64,000 nt of DNA from Mercenaria mercenaria (taxonomy: Eukaryota; Mollusca; Bivalvia; Venerida; Veneridae): NCBI RefSeq assembly GCF_021730395.1, contig NC_069374.1:60470501-60534500 (forward strand), in the 5' to 3' direction. A program made the position numbers and the translations under genes. A model generated the notes under the pieces. It ran no database searches. It was not told the DNA's origin and saw nothing but the letters and a program-made list of their open reading frames with translations. This document shows, piece by piece, positions 11,081 through 23,200 of the stretch. Every line of letters begins with the position of its first letter. Within the stretch, counting starts at the first letter, position 1.

Positions 11081-13822
11081 AAGAGCTGTCCGTAAGACAG
11101 CGCGCTCGACTTTTCTCAGTGCTTGACTCTGAATTAGAGCTTTGCCAGTAAAAAAATTTCAAGTTAAAAAGGGACATAACTCTGTCAAAATTCAAATCAG
11201 GGTAATGGGGATTGTTTCTCCTGGTGCAGACTTTGATAGAAAATAACTATTCTAAGTTTCAAATCAAAAGCTTTAATAGTAACAGAGATATTTGACTTTA
11301 TCAAAAATTTTAACAAAAACTTCCAAGTTAACAAGAGGACCATGATGGTCCTGAATCGCTCACCTCTTCCCACATGACCCAGTTTTGAGTATGACGTCGT
11401 TTTTTCTATTTTCTGACATAGTGACCTAGTTTTTGAGCTCATGTGACCCAGTTTTGAACTTGACCTAGATATCAAGATAAAAATTCTGACCAATTTTCAT
11501 GAAGATCCATTGAAAAATATGGTCTCTAGAGAAGTCACAAGGTTTTTCTATTATTTGACCTATTGACCTAGTTTTCAAAGGTACATGACCCTGTTTTGAA
11601 CTTTACCTAGATATCCTCAATGTGAACATTCTCACTATTTTTCATGAAGATCTCATGAAAAATATGGCCTCTAGAGAGGTCACAAGGTTTTTCTATTTTT
11701 ATACCTACTGGCCTAGTTTTTGACCGCACGTGACCCAGTTTCGAAACTGATCTAGATATCATCAAGGTGAATATTCAGATCAATTTTCATGAAGATCCAT
11801 TGAAAAATATGGCCTCTACAGAGGTCAAAAGATTTTTCTAATTTTAGACCTACTGACCTAGTTTTTGACCGCAGTTGACCCAGTTTCAAACTTGACCTAG
11901 ATATCATCAAGACGAACATTCAGACTAACTTTCATACAGATCCCATGAAAAGTATGGCCTCTAGAGAGGTCACAAGGTTTTTTTATTATTTGACCTACTG
12001 ACCTAGTTTTTAAGGCACGTGACCCAGTTTCAAACTTGACCTAGATATCATCAAGGTGAACATTCTGACCAATTTTCATGAAGATCCATTCAAGGGTATG
12101 GCCTCTAGAGAGGTCACAAGGTTTTTCTATTTCAAGACCTACTGACCTAGTTTTTGATCGCAGTTGACCCAGTTTCAAACTTGACCTATACATCATCAAG
12201 ATAAACATTCAGACCAACTTTCATACAGATCCCATGAAAAATATGGCCTTTAGAGAGGTCACAACGTTTTTTCATTATTTGACCTACTGACCTACTTTTT
12301 GACGGCACTTGACCCACTTTCGAACTTGACCTAGATATCATCAAGATGAACATTCTGACCAATTTTTATGGAGATCCATTCACAAGTATGGCCTATAGAG
12401 AGGTCACAAGGTTTTTCTATTTCTAGACCTACTGACCTAGTTTTTGACCGCACATGACCCTGTTTCGAACTTGACCTAGATATCATCAAGATGAACATTC
12501 AGACCAACTTTCATACAGATCCCATGAAAAATATGGCCTTTAGAGAGGTCACAAGGTTTTTCTATTATTTGACCTACTGACCTAGTTTTTGAAGGCACGT
12601 GACCCACTTTCGAACTTGACCTAGATATCATCAAGATGAACATTCAGACCAACTTTCATACAGATCCCATGAAAAAAATGGCTTCTAGAGAGGTCACAAG
12701 GTTTTTCTATTATTTGACCTACTGACCTAGTTTTTGACAGCATGTGACCCACTTTCGAACTTGATCTAGATACCATCAAGGTGAACATTCTGACTAATTT
12801 TCATGAAGATCTCATGAAATATATGGCCTCTAGAGAGGTCACAAGGTTTTTCTATTTTTAGACCTACTGACCTAGTTTTTGACCGCACGTGACCCAGTTT
12901 CGAACTTGACCTAGAGGTCATCAAGATGAACATTCAGACCAACTTTCATACAGATCCCATGAAAAATATGGCCTTTAGAGAGGTCACAAGGTTTTTCTAT
13001 TATTTCACCTACTGACCTAGTTTTTTAAGGCACGTGACCCAGTTTCGAACCTGACCTAGATATCATCAAGGTGAACGTTCTGACCAATTTTCATGAAGAT
13101 CTTGTGAAATATATGGCCTCTAGAGAGGTCACAAGGTTTTTCTATTTTTAGACCTACTGACCTAGTTTTTGATGGCACGTGACCCAGTTTCGAACTTGAC
13201 CTAGATGTCATCAAGATGAACATTCTGACCAATTTTCATGAAGATCTTGTGAAATATATGGCCTCTAGAGAGGTCACAAGGTTTTTCTATTTTTAGACCT
13301 ACTGACCTAGTTTTTATCGGCACGTGACCCAGTTTCGAACTTGACCTAGATATCATCAAGGTGAACATTCTGACCAACTTTCATAAAGATCCCATGAAAA
13401 ATGTGACCTCTAGAGTGGTCACAAGCAAAAGTTTACGGACTGACGCACGCACGCACGCACGCACGGACGACGGACACCGCGCGATCACAAAAGCTCACCT
13501 TGTCACTTTGTGACAGGTGAGCTAAAAAAGGACATAATTCTGTCAAAATTCAAATCAGAGTTATGGGGATTGTTTCTCCTGGTGTAGACTTTGATAGTAA
13601 ATAACTATTTTAAGTTTCAAGTCAAAAGCTTTAATAGTAATGGAGATATTTGACTTTATCAAAAAATTCTAAGTTAAAAAGGGGCATAATTCAGTCAAAA
13701 TTCAAACCACAGTTATGGGGATTGTAACAGAGATATTTGACTTTCAAAAACTTTAACCAACGGCGACGTCGACACCGGGGCAAGTGCAATAGCTCTACTT
13801 TTTCTTCGAAAAGTCGAGCTAA
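11081..13822. mobile_element. older pearl-like element carrying a nested element
   Basis: The outer halves 11081-11329 and 13527-13822 belong together. Both contain GACATAA.TCTGTCAAAATTCAAATCA and TGTTTCTCCTGGTG.AGACTTTGATAG units. The left end carries GCTCGACTTTTC (11105-11116) and the right end GAAAAGTCGAGCTAAAA (inverted). The middle 11330-13526 is a complete element of another family. The interrupted host sequence is a run of the form AAGTT/AAAAAGG, so insertion was at a TT/AA point. No coding capacity. Confidence 0.65.
11330..13526. repeat. large pearl-like tandem array, ~146-bp units (GACCTAGATATCATCAAG family), copy A
   Basis: Starts AACAAGAGGACCATGATGG, whose GGACCATGATGGTCC is a near-palindrome. 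About 13 core units of ~145-146 bp follow, each with TGACCTACTGACCTAG, GACCCAGTTTCGAACTTGACC, TAGATATCATCAAG and AGAGAGGTCACAAGG. An (ACGC)n tract lies at about 13443-13466. The 3' hairpin AGCTCACCTTGTCAC / GTGACAGGTGAGCT is followed by AAAA. Alternate units resemble each other more than neighbours (TTCATGAAGATC versus TTCATACAGATCCCATG), suggesting amplification by two-unit blocks. This is the layout described for bivalve pearl/CvA elements, related to Helentron-type non-autonomous elements (family knowledge; assignment inferred). Confidence 0.85.
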
Positions 13823-14754
13823 AAATGGAAACTGGTAAAGTTCTTTTGATCTGTTATATTTCAGAGTGTCGTTTAAAGTTTCCGTATGGCGCTATACATA
13901 GTCAGATAACTGCTTGCATTTAGATTGTCAACAACCTAGAATATTTTGCAATTATGCAAAATAAAACTTTCTTTCTTTTACATTTTCGCAAGACTGATAC
14001 GAAGAATTGTCAAAATGTAGACTAACCACCAAGGCACAACAATATTTCACTTGCAACTGTAGAAATGTGAATAGTGAAGGGATCAGTTGAGAATAAACCA
14101 AGTGTCATAGTTCTTCCTTGCTGAATAAAATGGGCATATCCGTTGAAAAGCTACTAAATGCTGGTTATAATCCAATGTCTTTGCATTTACTGAAATATGA
14201 TATTTCAACTTGATTTTACTTTTAATTCAGATTCCAATCACAGAGTTAAAATTAAATGCCAGAAACCAGAAACCTGGTTCCAAAAATCGAGGATAACTAG
14301 AATAATAGTAATTTACTGCAAAATCTGGTATAAACAAAACGGCAAAAAGTATTAAAAATGATAAAAAAAAATTTAGCATCTTTCCCTCGTAAAATCTTAT
14401 TAGTATTTAAATTAGTCTAAAGAACAGTGGGACTAAAGTTTTGAATATCAACTACCTGTTTTGAAAAATAGCAGTGACTTGAATGTCAGAGCACTGTGTC
14501 GCTCTTATGTAATTTAGATCTAATATTTGTAACCAAATTAAAAGTTTACATTTAAGATTTCTTTTGTATTGACTTTCAAGGAACTCAGGAACAAGGACCT
14601 TTCTGTACGAATGGTAAATTATATTGTAAAGCAACATCCTATCGCTTCATTATCATTATCACTTAGTTCTGACCCAGCAGTCTGCGCCTCGTTTTGAAAA
14701 TTCGGGATTTGGCAAGAAATCCTGAGAATGCTAAATTCACGAATGGGAAACTGG
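13823..14754. other. no gene seen
   Basis: AT-rich spacer. No coding, tandem or inverted structure recognised. Confidence 0.45.
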
Positions 14755-14822
14755 TCTATTGCAAGACTGACAGACACACAGACAAAGTGGTGACTATATG
14801 CTTCCCCTTCAGGGAGAATAAT
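14755..14822. repeat. tail fragment of a pearl-like element
   Basis: CAAGACTGACAGACACACAGACAAAGTGGTGAC followed by CTTCCCCTTCAGGGAGAATAAT looks like the microsatellite and 3' hairpin of a pearl-like family with its core lost. Short and degenerate. Confidence 0.4.
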
Positions 14823-14930
14823 AAAATCTCACTTGGCTTTCAGCTCATGCAACCTCAGAACACCTACTGGTCAGGTAAAATAAAAAGTCCATACTTATTA
14901 TACACCTGTACAAACAAACAAACAAACAGG

Positions 14931-15045
14931 AGTGATGGTCTAGTGATTAAGGTGTTTGCCACTACAGTAACCTGAAGGTCCTGTATTTGAGCCCTGCTTG
15001 TTGACAACCATGCCTTCTCGTATGTCATCGGTACTGGTTTTTCCA
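14931..15045 (+). repeat. tRNA-derived SINE fragment
   Basis: GATGGTCTAGTGATTAAGGTG resembles a polymerase III box A region, and TATTTGAGCCC about 50 bases on resembles a degenerate box B. The distance fits a tRNA-derived head. The copy stops where the tandem-repeat element at 15046 begins. Divergent and truncated, so not a functional tRNA. Confidence 0.45.
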
Positions 15046-16466
15046 AACAAGAGGACCATGATGGTCCTGAATCGCTCACCTGTCCCAACATGACCCAGTT
15101 TTGAACTGAGTATGACGAGGGTTTTTTTTCTATTATTTGACATAGTGACCTAGTTTTTGAGCTCATGTGACCCAGTTTTGAACCTGACCTAGATATCATA
15201 AAGATGAACATTCAGACCAACCTTCATACAGATCTCATGAAAAATATGGCCTCCAGAGAGGTCACAAGGTTTTTTCATTATTTGACCTACTGACCTAGTT
15301 ATTGAAGGCAGGTGACCCAGTTTCAAACTTGACCTAGATATCATCAAGGTGAACATTCTGACCAATTTTCATGAACATCCATTCAAAAGTATGGCCTCTA
15401 GACAGGTCACAAGGTTTTTCTATTTTCAGACCTAATGACCTAGTTTTTGACCGCAGCTGACCCAGTTTCAAACTTGACCTAGATATCATCAAGATGAACA
15501 TTCAGACCAACTTTCATACAGATCCCATGAAAAATATGGCCTCTAGAGAGGTCACAAGGTTTTTCTATTATTTGACCTACTGACCTAGTTTTTGAAGGCA
15601 CATGACCCAGTTTCGAACTTGACCTAGATATCATCAAGGTGAACATTCAGACCAATTTTCATGAAGATCTTGTGAAAAATATGGCCTCTAGAGAGGTCAC
15701 AAGGTTTTTCTATATTTAGACCTACTGACCTAGTTTTTAACCACAGTTGACCCAGTTTCGAACTTGACCTAGTTATCATCAAGATGAACATTCAGACCAA
15801 TCTTCATACAGATCCCATGAAAAATATGGCCTCTAGAGAGGTCACAAGGTTTTTTTATTATTTGACCTACTGACCTAGTTAGTGATGGCACGTGACCCAG
15901 TTTCGAACCTGACCTAGATATCATCAAGTTGAACATTCTGACCAATTTTCATGAAGATCCATTCAAAAGTATGACCTCTAGAGCGGTCACAAGGTTTTTC
16001 TATTTTTAGACCTAATGACCTAGTTTTTGACCGCAGCTGACCCAGTTTCGAACTTGACCTAGATATCATCAAGATGAACATTCTGACCAACTTTCATATA
16101 GATCCCATGAAAAATATGGCCTCTAGAGAGGTCACAAGGTTTTTCTATTATTTGACCTACTGACCTAGTTTTTGATGGCACGTGACCCAGTTTCGAACTT
16201 AACCTAGATATCATCAAGGTAAACATTCTGACCAATTTTCATGAAGATCTTGTGAAAAATATGGCCTCTAGAGAGGTCACCAGGTTTTTCTATTTTTAGA
16301 CCTACTGACCTAGTTTTTGACCGCACGTGACCAAGTTTCGAACTTGACCTAGATATCATCAAGATGAACATTCTGACCAACTTTCATAAAGATCCCATGA
16401 AAAATGTGACGGACGCTGCGCGATCACAAAAGCTCACACTGTCACTTTGTGACATGTGAGCTAAAA
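15046..16466. repeat. large pearl-like tandem array, ~145-bp units, copy B
   Basis: Same family as 11330-13526: starts AACAAGAGGACCATGATGG, has eight or so units of about 145 bp (GACCTAGATATCATCAAG near 15331, 15476, 15621 and on), and ends with GCGCGATCACAAAAGCTCAC and the hairpin GTCAC TTT GTGAC plus GTGAGCTAAAAA. The ACGC microsatellite seen in copy A is almost absent here (GACGGACGCTGCGCG only), so the two copies differ in core number and microsatellite length. It ends about 220 bp beyond the 3' end of the TTC17-like coding region, toward its possible polyadenylation site. Confidence 0.85.
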
Positions 16467-16566
16467 ACAGACTTGAGGGTGATTCAAATGCTTGATGCTT
16501 TCATCACAATCAAGCTAAAATAAATTCAACTAAAAAAAACAACAGAGAATAGTACAACATAACATT

Positions 16567-16572
16567 TTTATT
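16567..16572 (-). terminator. possible polyadenylation signal of TTC17-like gene
   Basis: AATAAA on the minus strand, about 112 nt past the stop codon at 16684-16686. A further AATAAA-like word is present about 50 nt on. Consistent with a short 3' UTR, but the motif is common in AT-rich DNA. Confidence 0.4.
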
Positions 16573-16683
16573 TGGCATACGTATAAAAAGACTGGCAGGT
16601 TATTATTTTTGACACAGCTAGCAAAAATTGGTTTTTGACTATGAAGAAAAAAAACAAAAAAAACTGTCCTATTTATTATCATT

Positions 16684-17262
16684 TCATACCCCGTTTAGCT
16701 TCCGCATTCTAATAAGCCTTGGATTGATTCCAAGTTTCATAGAACGCATAGCCATAGCGCGATTAAAATGTCGCTGAGGTTTGCCATCGCTACCTTCGTC
16801 ATAATTTGCTTCCATCGACGTAATAACTCCGAACACAACTCCCATAATTAAGAATAGAATTATAAATAGTGTGTATTGAGTCATAGATGGATTTGGTGTT
16901 CCTTCCATATCCCGTAGATGCGCCTCGGCTCTCTGAAATCCCGGATTTAACCGTAACGCCTGCTGAAAATGGAGACTAGCTTCTTGATAATGCCCGTATG
17001 CTTTTAATATTTCACCTAGTGTAAAATGTTGATGCCATGAATTGTCTTCATTTGACTGCATTGCTAGAGATCGTCGTGTGAGAAATATCGCGTCATCCAA
17101 ATATTGGAGATTAAACAAAATTCTGGCAAGATAGAGTAAAATATCTGGACTATTTGGTGAAACAGCTAAAGCTTTTCTGAAACACTCTATAGACAGCTGT
17201 GTGTTGCCTCGTATTCTCCAGTAATTTCCAATCTGACTGTAGGTGTAGGAAGACTTTGGTGT
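16684..17262 (-). CDS. exon 3 of TTC17-like gene (TPRs and membrane anchor)
   Basis: Acceptor TTATTTCAG precedes ACACCAAAG at 17262; stop TGA at 16684-16686. It encodes residues 183-374. The opening Y-S-Q-I-G-N-Y-W-R-I-R-G-N and F-R-K-A-L-A-V-S-P are TPR-like, as are Y-L-D-D-A-I-F-L-T-R-R-S and H-Y-Q-E-A-S-L-H-F-Q-Q-A-L. Then F-I-I-L-F-L-I-M-G-V-V-F-G-V-I is the only strong membrane segment. The cytosolic tail is rich in Arg/Met. Confidence 0.8.
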   Translation of the reverse strand, partial: TPKSSYTYSQIGNYWRIRGNTQLSIECFRKALAVSPNSPDILLYLARILFNLQYLDDAIFLTRRSLAMQSNEDNSWHQHFTLGEILKAYGHYQEASLHFQQALRLNPGFQRAEAHLRDMEGTPNPSMTQYTLFIILFLIMGVVFGVITSMEANYDEGSDGKPQRHFNRAMAMRSMKLGINPRLIRMRKLNGV

Positions 17263-20200
17263 CTGAAATAAAGAAGGAAAAATTTTATACCTTAAAATAC
17301 CAAGAGTCCTGTTTTACAGTTAACATATGTATGCATACTACATATACTGAATTTATTTTCAAAACAGTTCCATTCATTTGGTGAGATATTACAATACAAT
17401 TGTATAAGTTATCCAATACTGCAGGTGTGGAATTCCTACGTCCGACTTGTCTTGACTTGGGACATTTTGCCAGCAGACAAGTGCATTTTTTCATTTGGTA
17501 TGTCCGTGACAAGCATACATTTTCAGGTATAAATTGAGAAAAAGGAAGAATAATTTAGCAACACTGTTTGCTTTAAGTTTCTCAAGATGATAAAATAATT
17601 CAACTTATGGAAATTGTTTAAGTTTTGAACAAATCCACTACTTGACCAAAATTTGAATAAAGTAAGAGATAAATCTTTGGCTGTACTGTGTGATTATTGA
17701 TTAGTGACGGTATTAATACATTGCCTCAGGCACTGGTTGACAATTTCATTCAAAGCAACTATGTGTTCTTTCAGTAAAATCTAACTAGAGCTGCTTTTGA
17801 GAAAAGTGCAAGTCTCTCACAACTGCCTTATCATCTAAATAGTAAGTCTGTCTTTATATACCGTTTACTCACAGAAAATATACCTTTGATAGTTTTGGAG
17901 TAAGTGTTGGAGTAAGCAGCCTATCAGATAAGTGTTGGAGTAAGCGGCCTATTAGTAATTCATGGGCCATAATTCTAAAGTGCCTGGGCCGATTTGACTA
18001 GTTATCGAATTTGGCCGAGGACTTACTGGCAAACACATTTTGTTAAAGTTTGGTGATGATCAGATGAGAAATGTTTGACTTAGAGTGCGGATAAGATTTG
18101 TGACAGATGGAGGGACACACAGACAGGAGTAAATCAATTTATGTCTCTCACCACACAGTTGTAGGGAAACATAATTATGGCAAATTATGGCTGAAATATT
18201 CTTGTTTATAAGCTTTGATATTCCATTAAAAAAAGAAAATATCCTCTAGGAATTCCTACATATACACCATTGTAGATAATCTCAACCTCAGTTTTACCTG
18301 CTTTTTAAGTTTTCGCAATCTTGTTTCCAATTCAGTCATATCCACTTCTGAATTTTTGGCGCCTTTTTTACGGAACATAATCGCCACCTCTGGTTCTGGT
18401 ATATGCGGGTGTTCACTTCTATTGGTTATCCCCCTTAGATGATCGTACTGTGTATGATTGGTTGGTTTTCCACATGTCAGTAGTTTTTTACCAGTTGATT
18501 TGTTCTGTTTTTGATCATTAGTTACCTCTTTTTGGTACGACTCACTGAAAAGGAAATAATAACTGAAGTAAAGAAAAACAAGTGTAAAGTTTGAAAACTG
18601 GGTCTCAGAAATCCCATGTCTGATTATCGTAACGAAGGTTGTCGTACCGGTCAAAATATCAAACAATAAAAATAGAACCCAAAAGGTACATTTTTGTAAC
18701 CTATTTCTCTTGTCGGTGTGTTTTCCACTTACACCATTAAATTTCTACCTCAGTCATGTGAAGTTGTTAGCTCAACAAATTTGACGTGATCCCAGCGTTC
18801 GACACTAACGGTGTCCCGGGATCCCGAGGACACCAAAAATCCGCAAGGGATCCTAAAGTTCACAATTTCGGTGTTCCGTCGGGACTCTTGATTTTCAGAT
18901 AAAATATGATTCTAAAAAAATGAAAATCCCCAGTCTTGTTCGCTCAAACATCGGTCTTTTGCTAAGCCAGGGCGTTCAGTTGACCCGAGGTCCCGGGTTT
19001 TGACCCGCGGAAATCGAGAAAAACTCGTATTTTACCCGCATAAATTACGGCACGTGCGTCGGCTTGACTCGCGGAAATTTACTTAGATGCATTCCAAGTT
19101 CGATAGTTCTGCCCCCTGTCAATCAAAATCCCAGTGAATTTCAATATTGTTCGCCGGCACAAGCGGAAATATGGCAGTAGGCGGAGCGTCGTATGTTAAT
19201 TAGCTACCGACAGATGTCAGTCACGCCACGCGCCAAATGACACGTGCTTATCTCGCGGTTTGTATTTAGTACAATATGCCTTGTCATTAACAAAGGTGTT
19301 TATTGATCAATGTTTACAAGTTAATTGATAAACAATGCAGCCTTAGATTATCGTGTTTGTACCATTATTTTGTGTGCTCGATACGATTACATGAGCCGGT
19401 CGGCCGTTACAGTCTATAACAAATTTATTATCATTGCCGAGGCTTTGTTTGGGCAAAACAAATTAAATAAGCAGAAATTATACGTGGTATGATGAGAAAA
19501 TAAAGTTAAAACAGTTATCTTTTCAAGAACTTTAACTGTTACTTTTGTTTTTCGTATTTGTCTCTCGTTTTCTAGACCGACATTTTCGAACATTTTTATC
19601 ATTTCTTACAAGATTTTTCTAGTACAAACTAAAATAAAAAGCCAATAAAACGTCTGCATTTACGAAAAATATGATCGCTGTTGCCAAAGCAGCTCTTATT
19701 TAGAAGAATTTGCTGATAATAAAAGCATGCAAACACTAAACCCCACCCACTTTTAGGCAATGTGCAAAATAAAACAACTAAAATATGAAATGTTTAAGAA
19801 AATCTGTTATGACCAATGTACTAGTTTTAGATAAAGTCTGTGGGAGTTGCATTAATAAGGCCTAAAAAATCTTTGTATCTGGTAACATGCTCAAAAAATT
19901 AGGGTAGGTAGGTCGGAACATTTTTTTTTTGATTTTTTTTTTATGCCCCCGAAGGGAGGCATATTAGTTTTCAACTGTCCGTCCGTTAGTTCGTTCGTCA
20001 CAACGTTAACTTTTTGCATGAAGGCACTTTACTCGCGAACCACTGCACCCATGACCTTCAAACTTCACTTGCTGATAGTACTTATTGAGTACACCACCCC
20101 TACTGACTTTGGGGTCACCAGGTCAAAGGTTAAGGTCACAGGGGCCAACGTTAACTTTTTGCATGAAGGCACTTTACTTGCGAACCACTGCACCCAGGAC

Positions 20201-23200
20201 CTTCAATCTTTACATGCTGATAGTACTTTATGAGTACACCACCCCTACTGACTTTGGGGACACCAGGTCAAAGGTCAAGGTGCTGTGGGGGCATTTGTCA
20301 CCATTAGTGACAGCTCTTGTTTTTTTTAAGGGAGACTTCGAAATTTTTTTTTATGTCAAAAAAATGATTACAAATAAGGGGGTTATAAGGGGGAATGAAC
20401 TAGGTGGCATACATTTAGACGAACTACAACAAATGGCAGAGGAGTGCGATGGTAGTGAAGATTAGGGGGAAGAGGACTTGGACAGAAATGACATTATTCT
20501 TTTACAGCAAAAGTCATACAAGCTATTGTTGTCATTGATGTAAAATGGAAATAAAATACATGTAGTACTGTAAACAGTTGTGTTTGTTAGATTTATTTTT
20601 TTCATGTTCTTACCACATTTTGTTATCAGGGACTCCTAATTTTCAGCAGGGATTCCTAAATTTCCCAGCAGGTATTCCTTCGGGATACCACCCGTCCCTA
20701 GATTTGCCACCTAATGCCACTCTTTGCCACTTATTTCCATGAAAAAAGGGTGGCAGTTGGTGTAAATAGGTGGCATTAGTTGGCGTTTGGTGTAATTCAG
20801 CTCTTTTTTCCACCTAAGTGGTAAATTTGCCACCAAAAGCCACTTTATTTTGGTGGCATTTAGGTGGCATTAGGTGTAAATCTGAACATAGTTTTTCTTT
20901 ATGGTGGCAGAAAGGTGTAAATTGGTGGAAAGTAGAACATAGCTTTTTTTTATGGTGGAAATTAAGTGGCGTTTAGTGGAAAATAGGGACTTAGCAAATT
21001 TTCTTGGTGGCGAATAGGTGGAAAAAAACTTAGAAATTTTTGTTATGTTTGATTTAAAAGAGAACTGTAAGACATTGGATTACCCTGTACAAAAATCTTC
21101 ACATGGACTCAGGTTGGAATCAAGGTATAATGCTAAACTTCAAACTTCAGGCCTAATTGACACGGAACCTGACTTTGCTAAAACTCTACATTGACAACAG
21201 CTTGAAGAACACAAATGCTCCCTGCCCCCTTGATGCATTCAGTAACTGTACAAGAAACAGAAATCACTTGGTCACTGTGCACTGGACATTTGATGTACTA
21301 CCTTTAAACCAATAATTATGGGTCATTTACCAGTCATAAGTGACTTCTGTATCAAATGTGATCTTAGACAAAAGCATTCTCTAGTTATTGGGCAAAAAAA
21401 GTTCTAGTGTTCTGGGTCAATGTAACCTAGACCTTTGACCTACTGAACTAAAAATCTTTAGGAGTTATCTGCTAGCTATGTTCAACCTTCCCATTTACTT
21501 TCATGATCCTAGGCTCAAGAGTACTAGAGTTATCATCTGGAAACTGTTTAACTGTTCCAGGTCACTGTGATTATGACCTTTGACCTACTGGCCTCCAAGT
21601 CAATATGGTCACTGCTGGTCATGACCAACCTACATATAAAGTTTCATGATCTTAGGCCCAAGCGTTCTTGAGTTATCATCTGAAAACCGATTGGTCTACA
21701 TACCAAATGACCGACAGACTGACCAACATCTGCAAAACAGTATACCCAGGCTCCTTCTTCAAAGGGTTTCATTAAAATGAGAATAAGTCTATGCTGACTC
21801 TAGCTGGACAAAAATAATATATTCAGAGTGGTATACAGAAAATTTGAATTTTTGTTATTTTGTGAGACAGAATATTTATTACTTATTATATCTTTGCATT
21901 ATATTCAATGAAAGACAGAAAAAGGTGGAAAATAGGTGGCAACTAGTGGAAATTGGCTGTACTAGCTGAATCTGAAAAGATCATTTTTAAATGTGTCTGC
22001 AGTGTATTATTTCTGCATGAGTGAAAGTTGGTTAAAGATAAGATTAATGATAGATCAAGTTACAAGCTCCCACACTAATGTATAGAAACAAGTGGAATTT
22101 GGGTCAGTTAAGATTTATATATGCAGGCAAACATCAGGTCAGATGCAAAGAAATAGTTCTTGTCTTTTCTCTTCATTAATTGAAAAAAAAAGAAGTGTTT
22201 ATAAAAAGGATGTTTTTACAATAGCTTTTCAACTTAAGGACTTGACACCTTCTTTAGCTGACCAAGAAAGTGTATGTGTGGAATCAATTTATCTGTGTAG
22301 TAATACTAAATTTTGAAATCTGGCATTTCATGATGAGTCAGCCAGGGAGAAAATGGAAACACATTGTGAGAGGTAACAATATTATACTGTTTATTTTTTT
22401 TTTAATTATTACTGTCTTTAACATTGTCTTAATTACTTACTCTTAACAAATACTTGAATTTGAAACAACATTTACCAAACTGCTTTAAATTGAAATCAAC
22501 AAATCTCCTTTTATGTCTTAGGAAGTTTGGCAGATGGATAAATCCCAGATATATTTTCTGGAATATAGCTCAATCATGTTTATAACACTGCTTGTAAAAT
22601 TGTATCATTTTGTAATTACATTTGTATTTACATTATTGATTAGCACTTAGGATACAATATGTACTTTAAACTGTTCATACCAGGTTCCTTCTGTGAAAAA
22701 AGTGCAACTTTGTGACATGATATGCCTTCCTGACTGTATATACCTGAGCAGCATACAGCTTATTACTGCATAAAAGAAACATATCAAGATAATTTTGAAT
22801 CGGGTAAATATTAAATGTTTTTATAAAAGCTAATGTTTAAATAACCCTTATTTTTTAAAGAAATACACTAATTAATAGAATTTCCTGGCATATATATGAT
22901 AAATATTAATTATAAATGTGATGAAAAACCCAAGTGCTACTATTACTAGCTTTTGCCAAAGGCGGAGGGATATTATTTTTGGCGTTGTCCTTTCTTTTTT
23001 ATCTGTCCGTCAAATTAACTGAAAATGCTTGTAATTGGAAAAATATTTTTATAGCTTTGTCTACAGAATCACTAAACCTCATGTAATTATTATAAGCTAA
23101 TTAACACTGCTTAACACTGCTCAATTATTTACCTAGTAAAAGAAGTATTTCCCCTTGATTTGGTAAAAAATGGGGATTTTTCCTGTATCTATTGATGGAA

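Noticed and set aside
11330-16466. Regularly spaced repeats resembling a CRISPR array
   Set aside because: Whole ~145-bp units repeat with no unique spacers, in eukaryotic DNA; they are satellite-like cores of mobile elements.
20085-20465. 126-codon plus-strand frame
   Set aside because: Built from two nested repeats (19942-20320 and the AGGCCTAAAAAA family); the tail G-G-I-H-L-D-E-L-Q-Q is not matched to any family I know.
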